Assembly (NCBI GenBank): GCA_018715935.1
Contig: DVKR01000040.1
Coordinates: 22,084-86,083, forward strand
Source: Candidatus Aphodovivens excrementavium
GTDB lineage: Bacteria > Actinomycetota > Coriobacteriia > Coriobacteriales > Eggerthellaceae
Length of the DNA stretch: 64,000 nucleotides
Direction of reading: 5' to 3'
Part shown: in pieces, positions 57,245 to 64,000 of the stretch
Position numbering within the stretch: position 1 is the stretch's first letter
How the letters are laid out: every line of letters starts with the position of its first letter
Notes under the pieces: generated by a model
The model's database searches: none
What the model was told of the DNA's origin: nothing
What the model saw: only the letters and a program-made list of their open reading frames with translations
Position numbers and translations under genes: made by a program

Positions 57245-57250
57245 TATAAT
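57245..57250 (+). promoter_or_regulatory. rlmN -10 box
   Basis: A consensus TATAAT ends six bases before the rlmN ATG. No ribosome binding site fits between, so the mRNA is probably leaderless, beginning at or next to the ATG. A -35 at normal spacing would fall on 57222-57227 inside parS 1. Confidence 0.65.
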
Positions 57251-57256
57251 CGCGGC

Positions 57257-58294
57257 ATGAACACTTCAGCCACACACAAACCCATCAAAAGCTATTCATC
57301 CCAGGAGCTTACTGAGCTATTGAAAAGCTATAGGCAGCCTTCTTATCGTGCCAACCAACTTGTTCAATGGCTGTATCAACGGGGCGTCTCCTCATACGAT
57401 GACATGACCGATTTCCCAAAAGCGCTCCGTCAACAACTTGCTGATAATCATCCGTTATTTTCGCCCTCTATAGAGGACAAGCAGGTATCTTCTGATGGAA
57501 CTCGCAAATATCTCTTGTCTTACCATGATGGATCCCTTGTAGAAACCGTTGGTATACCTTCGAGCGAGCGTTTGACAGTATGCTTTTCTACGCAGATAGG
57601 ATGTCCAATGGGATGCGTGTTCTGCGCAACAGGAAAAGAGGGGTTCACTCGAAACCTTTCAGTTGGAGAGATAATTGATCAAGTACTTGTTGTGCAGAGT
57701 GATTTTGGAAAGCGTGTGACCAACCTCGTCGGAATGGGACAGGGTGAACCTTTCCTCAATTACGACGCGGTAGTTGCCGCACTCGATATAATCAACTCAA
57801 AAAAGGGGTTAGGAATTGGTGCGCGCAAAATAACACTATCGACCTGTGGGATTCTTGACGGCATACGTAAGTTTTCTGAGGTGAGGGAACAATACACTCT
57901 CGCAGTATCTCTTCATTCAGCTCGGCAAGAAGTGCGTGACACGATCATGCCACATGTCTCCTCCCAACCACTCAATTCCCTATATAAAGAGCTGCTGTCC
58001 TACATTGAAAAAACCAAGCGTCGTGTTACGTTTGAATATACTCTCATTTCTGGCTTGAACGACCGGCAGGTAGATTTAGAAGCGCTCCTGCACTATTGTC
58101 GTGGCTTACTCTGCCATGTGAATCTAATCAGGCTTAACGATACTCCGAATTCTCTCTTTCATCCTTCTTCTGAGACAACTACGCATGAATGGAAAGAGGT
58201 TCTCGAGCGACACGGTATCGAAACGACTATCCGCATATCAAAGGGATCAGACATTTTTGGTGCTTGTGGACAATTGAAAAACGCACGTGCGTAA
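57257..58294 (+). CDS. rlmN: 23S rRNA (adenine-2503) / tRNA (adenine-37) methyltransferase RlmN
   Basis: This 345-residue radical SAM enzyme methylates C2 of A2503 in 23S rRNA and A37 of some tRNAs. The iron-sulfur cysteines are in CPMGCVFCATG, and GMGQGEPFLNYDAV is the SAM-binding segment. The cysteine that carries the methyl group should be the one in DIFGACGQL near the C-terminus. It is probably translated from a leaderless mRNA. It converges with parB at a shared terminator. Confidence 0.97.
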   Translation: MNTSATHKPIKSYSSQELTELLKSYRQPSYRANQLVQWLYQRGVSSYDDMTDFPKALRQQLADNHPLFSPSIEDKQVSSDGTRKYLLSYHDGSLVETVGIPSSERLTVCFSTQIGCPMGCVFCATGKEGFTRNLSVGEIIDQVLVVQSDFGKRVTNLVGMGQGEPFLNYDAVVAALDIINSKKGLGIGARKITLSTCGILDGIRKFSEVREQYTLAVSLHSARQEVRDTIMPHVSSQPLNSLYKELLSYIEKTKRRVTFEYTLISGLNDRQVDLEALLHYCRGLLCHVNLIRLNDTPNSLFHPSSETTTHEWKEVLERHGIETTIRISKGSDIFGACGQLKNARA

Positions 58295-58313
58295 CTATTT
58301 TCCCTTTCATACT

Positions 58314-58351
58314 AAAAGAGGGAGTGTTTCACGTGAAACACTCCCTCTTTT
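58314..58351. terminator. 38-bp perfect palindrome: shared terminator with parS inside
   Basis: AAAAGAGGGAG and CTCCCTCTTTT flank the 16-base parS at 58325-58340, giving a perfect 38-base palindrome. It lies between the convergent rlmN and parB genes and has A and T tails on both sides, so it should stop both transcripts. Confidence 0.9.
58325..58340. promoter_or_regulatory. parS site 2
   Basis: TGTTTCACGTGAAACA, perfect consensus, forms the core of the terminator palindrome. Confidence 0.96.
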
Positions 58352-58371
58352 ACGTATTGTTTCTATCATCA

Positions 58372-59472
58372 CTAATTGGTGCTTGAGGAAACTATCTCGT
58401 TAAACAGCCTCTGAAGATCTTCTTCGTCTTTGAACTCAATTTCAATTTTATTCTTGCCCTGCACTGTTTTCACCCGAACATTGGTATGAAGCGTGTCTCT
58501 CAACGACTTAGCTACTTTTTTAAACGACGCAGGAGACGGTGTTCGCGCTACTTTAGAGGATGCATCCTTTTTGCCGGACATTAAGCGAGCGATAGCCTCA
58601 GTCTCACGAACAGATAGTTTTTCTTCCACCAGTTTCGCCGTAAGTTTCTTACGACCTTCCGTATTGGGGATAGAAAGAATCGCACGCGCATGCCCAGCAG
58701 TTATTTTCTCTTCGAAAAGAAGCTGCTGCGCTTCTTCAGGAAGCTCAAGCAGCCTGAGCGCATTGGCAATGGTCGAACGGCCTTTAGACACAACCTGAGC
58801 TACTTCCGATTGGGTAAGATTCATTCGCTCCATCAAGCGACGATATCCATACGCCTCTTCAATAGGATTCAGGTCCGATCGTTGAATGTTTTCTATTAAA
58901 GCCAATTCAAGCGCTTTGTCTTCGTCAGCTTCACGTATCCGAACAGGTACTTTTTCAAGCTTGAGATACCTGCAAGCCTGCCATCTACGTTCACCAGCGA
59001 TAATTTGATACTTTCCCTGCGCAACCGGGCGCACCACAATTGGCTGAAGCAGGCCGTCCTTCTTAATTGACGAGGCAAGTTCCTCTATCTCTTCTTGTTT
59101 GAAATTAGTTCGCGGCTGGTCGGGATTGGGTTCAATGTCGCTGACCAGAACCTCATCAACTGGTTTCTTCTCCGCAACTTCAAGCATCTTCGGAGATTCA
59201 ACGGGTTTCTTCTCAACCGTTTCAGGCGCTTTAGGCTGCTGTTCGTTCTTTTCCATTGAAGGGACTGAAGAACCTCTTGCAGCCATTTCGCTGTTCATAA
59301 CCTCTTGAAGATCGGAAGACTCCACCACTACACGTTGTGAAACAGGAGTAACGGGGTTATTCTGCTCAGGTGTTTCTTTCGGCTCAGTGGGTTTTTCTAC
59401 CGGTTCATCGTAATATCCGCCAAGTAAAGAATTAAGGCCTCGGCCGAGACCGCTTCTTGTATTTTTAGCCAC
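58372..59472 (-). CDS. parB: Chromosome partitioning protein ParB
   Basis: This 366-residue CTP-dependent clamp loads at parS and spreads along the origin region. The N-terminal GLGRGLNSLLGG (about 8-19) contacts ParA. A disordered Pro/Glu-rich stretch of about 90 residues follows, then the CTP-binding domain with EPNPDQPR and GERRWQACR, the parS-reading helix-turn-helix, and a C-terminal dimer domain. The start codon is GTG and overlaps the end of parA by eight bases, with AAGGAAGTG upstream inside parA. Confidence 0.97.
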   Translation of the reverse strand: MAKNTRSGLGRGLNSLLGGYYDEPVEKPTEPKETPEQNNPVTPVSQRVVVESSDLQEVMNSEMAARGSSVPSMEKNEQQPKAPETVEKKPVESPKMLEVAEKKPVDEVLVSDIEPNPDQPRTNFKQEEIEELASSIKKDGLLQPIVVRPVAQGKYQIIAGERRWQACRYLKLEKVPVRIREADEDKALELALIENIQRSDLNPIEEAYGYRRLMERMNLTQSEVAQVVSKGRSTIANALRLLELPEEAQQLLFEEKITAGHARAILSIPNTEGRKKLTAKLVEEKLSVRETEAIARLMSGKKDASSKVARTPSPASFKKVAKSLRDTLHTNVRVKTVQGKNKIEIEFKDEEDLQRLFNEIVSSSTN

Positions 59473-60514
59473 GTTTAATCACTTCCTTTGCGAGCGCGCT
59501 ATAGGCTTGTGCGCCTTTGCCTGCTGGATCGTATTGTGTAATAGGCTGTCCAAAACTTGGAGCCTCAGAAAGTTTTACCGTACGAGGAATCAGGGTTTCA
59601 AACACCATCTTCCCAAAGAAGTTTCTTACCTCACTTACCACCTGCTTGGAAAGAGTGGTGCGTCCGTCGTACATTGTAAGAAGCACGCCATATATATCAA
59701 GAGTAGGGTTGAGGCGTGTTTTGACACGTTTCATCGAATCAAGAAGTTTTGTCACACCTTCCAACGCATAGAACTCGCATTGAATAGGAATCAAAAGTTT
59801 GTCGGCCGCTACCAGTGCGTTGACCGTGAGCAAACCAAGGGAAGGCGGGCAATCAATGAAGATATAGTCATATTTGCCGCGCATAGCGCCAACCGCGTCT
59901 TTTAAGCGATTCTCACGTGCCATCTCGGAAACCAGCTCCACTTCGGCTCCCGCCAAATTGATGGTCGCTGGCACAACGTCCAGTCCCTCACAAACGTCTG
60001 GAATAATGATTTCCTCAAGAGGTACGTCATTCAACAACGCGTCGTAAATACAGTGCCCAACTTGCCTCTTATCAATTCCTAGACCACTTGATGTATTTCC
60101 CTGAGGGTCAAGATCAACAAGAAGTACTTGTTTACCAAGCTCTCCGATTGCTGCGGAAAGGTTAATTGCGGTGGTTGATTTTCCTACACCGCCTTTTTGG
60201 TTAATAATCGCTATGATCTTCGTTTGACCAACAACACGGGAAACAGGTTTCTTTTCCTTGTAAGATTTGAGTGGACGAAGGGAAACTTCTTCTTCTATCG
60301 GTTTCACGGTATCTTCTTGCACGTCGCGTTCCACTACAGAAATTGATTCAATCTCAAAATCGTTCTCAATGAGTGAAGCGTCCGACTCTTGAACAGAAAA
60401 TTCCTCTTCAGAAACCTCATCCGCACGCACTGCGTCCTCTTTAGGTACTGGCGTCGTTTGGCTTCCTTTTTGTTGTTCGTTTCTTCCGCGTTTGAGGTTG
60501 TCAAACCAGCCCAC
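59465..60514 (-). CDS. parA: Chromosome partitioning ATPase ParA with N-terminal extension
   Basis: This 349-residue Walker-type ATPase moves ParB-parS complexes. The deviant Walker A box KGGVGKST is at 107-114, followed by VDLDPQGNTSSGLG and DCPPSLGLLTVNAL. Typical ParA/Soj proteins have 250-270 residues; here about 97 extra residues precede the domain. They begin MGWFDNLKRGR and are otherwise highly acidic. It follows rsmG and is coupled to parB. Confidence 0.97.
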   Translation of the reverse strand: MGWFDNLKRGRNEQQKGSQTTPVPKEDAVRADEVSEEEFSVQESDASLIENDFEIESISVVERDVQEDTVKPIEEEVSLRPLKSYKEKKPVSRVVGQTKIIAIINQKGGVGKSTTAINLSAAIGELGKQVLLVDLDPQGNTSSGLGIDKRQVGHCIYDALLNDVPLEEIIIPDVCEGLDVVPATINLAGAEVELVSEMARENRLKDAVGAMRGKYDYIFIDCPPSLGLLTVNALVAADKLLIPIQCEFYALEGVTKLLDSMKRVKTRLNPTLDIYGVLLTMYDGRTTLSKQVVSEVRNFFGKMVFETLIPRTVKLSEAPSFGQPITQYDPAGKGAQAYSALAKEVIKRG

Positions 60515-60558
60515 AAGTGCTCCCTTCGTTCAGTCTGTTTCGTAGTATATCCTGTTTA

Positions 60559-60574
60559 TGTTTCACGTGAAACA
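60559..60574. promoter_or_regulatory. parS site 3
   Basis: TGTTTCACGTGAAACA, perfect consensus, 45 bases before parA. CCTGTTT and AAACAGG (60551-60557, 60576-60582) extend it to a 32-base near-perfect palindrome. Confidence 0.96.
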
Positions 60575-60629
60575 CAAACAGGGTGTTTTAAACCGTAAAT
60601 GCCAGCTCATTCACTCAATACGCTTACAT

Positions 60630-60645
60630 TGTTTCACGTGAAACA
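60630..60645. promoter_or_regulatory. parS site 4
   Basis: TGTTTCACGTGAAACA, perfect consensus, between rsmG and parA and 55 bases from site 3. Confidence 0.96.
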
Positions 60646-60659
60646 GTTTTTCGAAGCTA

Positions 60660-61325
60660 TTACAATGGCTTTTTTTGAGCCAGCCCAATTCTACGAGGTA
60701 ATTTCAAGCCGGGCTGTTTAACCTTTTCAAATACGATGATCCGACGATGGGTCATTCCGTCTGACAAAACGAAACTTCTATCGGATACCAATTTCATTCC
60801 CAAGTATGACTGCAATTTCAATGCATGGGAATACTCTTCTTCAGAGACTTGAGCTTTGAAGCAAATGAGTCTGCCATGTATGCGAAGCAGGGGAGAGGCC
60901 AATTCCATTAACACGGAAAGCTGGGCAAGTGCTCGCGCAGTAGCAACAGAAAAGCATTGGTTCTTTAAAGAAGAGAGTTCTTCTATTCTTCCATCGTACG
61001 TAGATATTTGGTCAGTAAGGTCGAGATCCTTCAATATAGACGAAACAGCCGCCATCTTCTTTTTTACAGAATCGACGAGGAGTGTCTGTCTTCCAGATGC
61101 AAGTGCAAGAGGAACACCTGGAAAACCCCCACCAGAACCTAAGTCAACATAGTCTCCCTGAGGAGCATCGTTAAGTTCGGATAGACCGGAAAGAGAGTCT
61201 TCGATATGAAGGAGACGCGCAGCTTCTCCTTCTTCAATTCGTGTGAGATTAATATGCTTGTTCACTTCAAGAAGAGCGGACATGTAGTCATTGATTAATT
61301 CTTTTGAAGACCCGTTCACGTCCAC
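60660..61325 (-). CDS. rsmG: 16S rRNA (guanine-527-N7) methyltransferase RsmG
   Basis: This 221-residue SAM enzyme methylates G527 of 16S rRNA. It has the family segments KHINLTRI and DLGSGGGFPGVPLAL. Start is GTG at 61325 or, better spaced from GGAAGAGG, GTG at 61319. It sits directly before parA as in many origin regions. Confidence 0.95.
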   Translation of the reverse strand: MDVNGSSKELINDYMSALLEVNKHINLTRIEEGEAARLLHIEDSLSGLSELNDAPQGDYVDLGSGGGFPGVPLALASGRQTLLVDSVKKKMAAVSSILKDLDLTDQISTYDGRIEELSSLKNQCFSVATARALAQLSVLMELASPLLRIHGRLICFKAQVSEEEYSHALKLQSYLGMKLVSDRSFVLSDGMTHRRIIVFEKVKQPGLKLPRRIGLAQKKPL

Positions 61326-61371
61326 CTCTTCCTACCATCAACAGCAAACCCTAACCACTATATAAAAAATG

Positions 61372-61402
61372 GGGCCTGGGTCAATAAAGAAGACCCAGGC
61401 CC
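61372..61402 (-). terminator. Terminator after jag
   Basis: GGGCCTGGGTC pairs with GACCCAGGCCC around a nine-base loop, with an AT-rich tail on each side. It separates jag from rsmG. Confidence 0.88.
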
Positions 61403-61434
61403 TTAAAAACGATGTTATACGTAATGAGTCTATT

Positions 61435-62013
61435 CTACTTGACAGGCAAGACGACGACATGGCGCGCACTGCCTTCACCTTCGGAGGCAGTTTCAACGCG
61501 GGAGTCATCACGCAGTGCAATATGAACGATTCTGCGCTCATAGGGGGTCATAGGACGCAGCTTAACACTGCGGTGCTGACTGGCGGCCTTGTTGGCAGAA
61601 GATCGGGCAATAGCTTCTAACTTCTGCCGCTGTCTATTCTTATATCCCTCCACATCGACAATAACCGGATAGCGGAAACCAATTGAACGAACCGTAATGG
61701 CAGACACGACAAACTGGAGAGCGTCGAGCGTTTTGCCATGGCGGCCGATCAAAACAGCAAGGTCATCACCGGTTATGTCGAGGATGAGCTCTCCGTCGTC
61801 TCCCTCATATTCATCGATGGTAACATCCCCAACATCGAAGTGCTTCAAGATATCCTGAAGGGCAGCAATAGCCGTATCGGCAATGCGGTCGAGCTCCTCA
61901 TCGGAAATCTCATCATCCTGAGTGCTCTCAACTTTGGAATCATCTTCTAGAAGCTCTGCGTCCTCTTCTATTATCTCTTCCTCAATGAATTCCTTATCTT
62001 GATTTTCGGACAT
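61435..62013 (-). CDS. jag: RNA-binding protein Jag/KhpB (KH and R3H domains)
   Basis: This 192-residue protein has a very acidic N-terminal 45 residues, then a KH domain with IGRHGKTLDALQFVVS, and a C-terminal R3H domain with MTPYERRIVHIALRDD. The classical Jag-N domain is absent. KhpB proteins bind many RNAs and influence cell elongation and division. AAAGGAG precedes the ATG. It follows yidC but a terminator lies between. Confidence 0.93.
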   Translation of the reverse strand: MSENQDKEFIEEEIIEEDAELLEDDSKVESTQDDEISDEELDRIADTAIAALQDILKHFDVGDVTIDEYEGDDGELILDITGDDLAVLIGRHGKTLDALQFVVSAITVRSIGFRYPVIVDVEGYKNRQRQKLEAIARSSANKAASQHRSVKLRPMTPYERRIVHIALRDDSRVETASEGEGSARHVVVLPVK

Positions 62014-62142
62014 GAGATCTCCTTTCCGATACGCATTCTTTTTGATGCTAGGATTTCTAATTTCAACACCAATACAAAATTGGTCTTACAAAACGAGGTA
62101 TATAAATATGCGCGTTTAAAAGTAAAGCAATGGCAAAAATAA

Positions 62143-62168
62143 AGCAACCTCCCAAACGGGAGGTTGCT
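62143..62168. terminator. Terminator between yidC and jag
   Basis: AGCAACCTCCC pairs perfectly with GGGAGGTTGCT around four bases, and the minus strand continues into TTTATTTTT. Confidence 0.9.
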
Positions 62169-62188
62169 CACTGTTAAAGAAGATGTAA

Positions 62189-62959
62189 CTAGCGTTTTTT
62201 ACTTTGACGCTTTTTCTGGGTGCGACGCGTTACATTAACCTCAATCGGCTTAACTTCGATCGCTTCAGCCTCACGCTCGTTCTTTTTACGGAAGTAACGC
62301 ATGCTGAGTTGGTTTTGCGCAACACCGATAAGAGAAGAAGCGCCCCAGAACAAAAGAACACCGGCAGGAGAGCCCCAGGAAATCCACAGCATGAAAAGGC
62401 TCATGATAATAGCAGTGATGATCATCTGACGCGACTGCTGCGGATTCGACTTATTTGAAAGCTGTTGGATGATCATGGGAAGGAACGTTGCTCCAGCAAA
62501 GATGATCATCAGAATCAAGTAAGGGATGAACGCGATGAAGCCTTGACCCAGTGCGTCACCGGGCGTGTTAACCAAGTTAGGAACAAGCCCGTAGAACGAG
62601 AAGGTTCCCTCAACATGGCTGCCCATCTCCCGCAGCGTTTGGAACATAGCCATAAAGATAGGCATCTGCAAAAGGATAGGCAGGCATCCCGTCAGAGGAT
62701 TGAACTTGATGTCTGCATACATCTTTTGCATTTCCTGATTCAAGCGAACAGGGTCATCGGAAAACTTAGCCTGCAGTTCCTGCATGAGGGGCTGAATCTT
62801 CTGCATCTGATATGAAGAACGCGCAGAAATATGCATCAAGGGAGCAACGATAATACGGAAGATAATCGTTACCAGGATGATGGCAAGACCCCAGTCACCG
62901 CAGAAATTGTAAAAGAATTGGATAACGTCGAATATCCAATTCTTAAAGACTTCCCACAT
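62189..62959 (-). CDS. yidC: Membrane protein insertase YidC
   Basis: This 256-residue insertase helps place proteins in the membrane with or without SecYEG. It has the five-helix core, with the family segments IFRIIVAPLMHISARSS, FNPLTGCLPILLQMPIF and LFMLWISWGSPAGVLLFWGASS, and a basic C-terminal tail (TRRTQKKRQSKKR) that can bind ribosomes. There is no large N-terminal periplasmic domain, as usual in Gram-positive bacteria. AAAGGAAGG precedes the ATG. Confidence 0.96.
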   Translation of the reverse strand: MWEVFKNWIFDVIQFFYNFCGDWGLAIILVTIIFRIIVAPLMHISARSSYQMQKIQPLMQELQAKFSDDPVRLNQEMQKMYADIKFNPLTGCLPILLQMPIFMAMFQTLREMGSHVEGTFSFYGLVPNLVNTPGDALGQGFIAFIPYLILMIIFAGATFLPMIIQQLSNKSNPQQSRQMIITAIIMSLFMLWISWGSPAGVLLFWGASSLIGVAQNQLSMRYFRKKNEREAEAIEVKPIEVNVTRRTQKKRQSKKR

Positions 62960-63000
62960 GTGTCAGTTCCTTCCTTTCCACCTAACCACAGACAACCTGT

Positions 63001-63261
63001 TTACGGAACAGGATCGTAGCCACGTGGCCCACCAGGGCGGCACCTTAAAATTCTTTTTGCCGTCAATACAAACCCCTTCTTAAAACCGTACCGCTGAAAG
63101 GCGATAAGACCATATTCAGAACAGGTTGGTATAAAACGGCAGCACGATGGAAAATGGGGAGAAATCACAGCCCGATACCCTCGAATAAGGTAAACAGCCG
63201 CAAGACAGGGGAGTTTCTTCATTTTCGAAAAAACCCCACTTTTACCTGCAGGGTCAATCAC
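63001..63261 (-). CDS. yidD: Membrane protein insertion efficiency factor YidD
   Basis: This 86-residue protein has the family core [23 protein letters not shown] and ends [14 protein letters not shown]. The frame can begin at GTG 63261, which overlaps the rnpA stop as GTGA, or at an ATG 13 codons later, closer to the usual length. It helps YidC-dependent insertion. Confidence 0.94.
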   Translation of the reverse strand: MIDPAGKSGVFSKMKKLPCLAAVYLIRGYRAVISPHFPSCCRFIPTCSEYGLIAFQRYGFKKGFVLTAKRILRCRPGGPRGYDPVP

Positions 63262-63590
63262 TGCAACTCACTCTTCTCAATCGCGCTTGCACAAGCACTG
63301 TGCACTTTACTATAAGAAGCTTTCAGGATGTTCGACTTTGCAAGGAAAATCACATCGTAACCGACCCAAGGTCCTCCGTTACTGCGACATATCTCCCGCA
63401 TTCTCCGCTTCGCGGCGTTCCTCCATACAGCATTCCCAAGTTTTTTTCCCGCAATAAAAGCAACACGACCACAAGGGTCGTGCTGCTTTTCGTTGCGTAA
63501 CACTATAAGTGTGAGGTACGGCGTGTGCGAACGCTTGCCTTGTGCAAACAAAGTAGAGATGTCTGCGCTGGATTTAATGGTATCCAACAC
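63258..63590 (-). CDS. rnpA: Ribonuclease P protein component
   Basis: This 110-residue protein binds RNase P RNA and helps mature tRNA 5' ends. It has the segments [36 protein letters not shown], which holds the RNR-type basic motif. The start is GTG. It follows rpmH by 11 bases and overlaps yidD by four. Confidence 0.95.
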   Translation of the reverse strand: MLDTIKSSADISTLFAQGKRSHTPYLTLIVLRNEKQHDPCGRVAFIAGKKLGNAVWRNAAKRRMREICRSNGGPWVGYDVIFLAKSNILKASYSKVHSACASAIEKSELQ

Positions 63591-63601
63591 AATCCCTTAC
63601 T

Positions 63602-63736
63602 TTATACGCAAAGACGCTTGCGACCCTTAGCACGACGGGCAGACAGAACAGCGCGGCCGCCCCTCGTGGCCATACGAGCACGGAAGCCGTGAACCTTAGC
63701 ACGCTTACGAGTGTTAGGTTGGTACGTGCGTTTCAT
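63602..63736 (-). CDS. rpmH: Ribosomal protein L34
   Basis: A 44-residue, very basic protein starts [20 protein letters not shown] and ends [15 protein letters not shown] precedes the ATG at 63736. It is the first gene of rpmH-rnpA-yidD-yidC, which normally lies beside the origin and dnaA. Confidence 0.97.
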   Translation of the reverse strand: MKRTYQPNTRKRAKVHGFRARMATRGGRAVLSARRAKGRKRLCV

Positions 63737-63773
63737 TTGCAAATCCTCTCATACGATTTAGAGCAACCCCGAA

Positions 63774-63801
63774 AGTATATCTCATACCATTCCAACGTCA
63801 A
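63774..63801 (-). promoter_or_regulatory. rpmH promoter
   Basis: On the minus strand TTGACG (63796-63801) and TATACT (63774-63779) are 16 bases apart, about 38 bases before the rpmH start. Confidence 0.8.
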
Positions 63802-64000
63802 GAAACACCTGACTTTCATCACAGGTTCTGCACTTCAAGGCATGAATGCTCAACTGGTGCTATGGCATTAAACAGTGCATCCAAAAATGCGGTAGTGAAA
63901 TCATTTTTCTTGACCCTTCTTATCTATAACGTTGTGTCTCTGTTTCTTAATTCGTCCTTAATTATTCGCAACAAAATGAAGAGGGGAAAGAAACCTACTA
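63802..64000. other. AT-rich start of the rpmH-dnaA intergenic region
   Basis: No gene is seen in this stretch. It becomes strongly AT-rich after about 63890, as expected beside an origin. I find no perfect DnaA box; TTATTCGCA near 63962 is one mismatch from the consensus TTATNCACA. GAGGGGAAAG close to the right edge could be a ribosome binding site for a gene starting beyond base 64000. Confidence 0.45.

Noticed and set aside
63802..64000. Origin of replication with DnaA boxes
   Set aside because: The position is right and the DNA is AT-rich, but no perfect DnaA box is present in the visible part; the core origin probably lies beyond base 64000 or needs a wider view.

Overview
The window looks like chromosomal DNA of an actinobacterium of the class Coriobacteriia, most likely an Eggerthellaceae-type gut or oral anaerobe. 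This is inferred from protein character and gene order; there is no 16S gene here. Supporting points are the high GC of most of the window, a DUF2510 protein, a giant wall-anchored surface protein with an LAxTG signal, nickel (hyp) and molybdenum cofactor maturation genes, and the order rpmH-rnpA-yidD-yidC-jag-rsmG-parA-parB at the right edge. That order places the right end next to the replication origin; dnaA should lie just beyond base 64000.

Layout from left to right. Bases 1-8800 carry metabolic genes: a partial FAD/NAD-binding reductase subunit, uracil-DNA glycosylase, alanine racemase with a long disordered N-terminus, moaB and moeA, a gamma carbonic anhydrase-like protein, enolase and an orphan ecfT. 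Bases 8900-12570 hold an alpha operon (infA-rpmJ-rpsM-rpsK-rpsD-rpoA-rplQ). Bases 12570-13320 contain tRNA-Gln, tRNA-Lys, an 88-bp direct repeat that copies the 3' end of tRNA-Gln, and a degenerate tRNA-Gly-like remnant. Bases 13.5-18.2 kb have usp plus an MFS pair, an HD protein, a metal permease and a DUF2510 membrane protein. Bases 18.3-27.8 kb are one gene of 3156 codons for a secreted, wall-anchored protein with two different metallophosphoesterase domains. groES-groEL under a CIRCE operator follow, then an OFA-like MFS transporter, a NarL-type two-component pair, nadE, hypB and hypA.

Bases 36.7-40 kb form a copper module: csoR, its palindromic operator, and a CopA ATPase fused in frame to a CopZ-like domain that has its own ribosome binding site. 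Bases 40.2-46.7 kb are an accessory-looking block: an XRE regulator with a C10 tract, two paralogous MFS transporters flanking a subclass B3-like metallo-hydrolase, and a divergent LytTR/GHKL two-component system. Bases 47.2-55.3 kb are a three-gene unit: a DinG-type exonuclease-helicase, a coiled-coil membrane protein, and an 1150-residue M28-fold membrane protein with a huge disordered insertion and most zinc ligands replaced.

From about 55 kb to the end the DNA is visibly more AT-rich. It carries ddl, rlmN, the chromosome segregation genes parA and parB with four perfect parS sites (one inside a terminator palindrome, one touching the rlmN promoter), rsmG, jag, yidC, yidD, rnpA and rpmH. 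Several intergenic gaps in the GC-rich part hold short tandem arrays of unrelated units next to gene ends. No CRISPR array, insertion sequence or complete prophage was seen.
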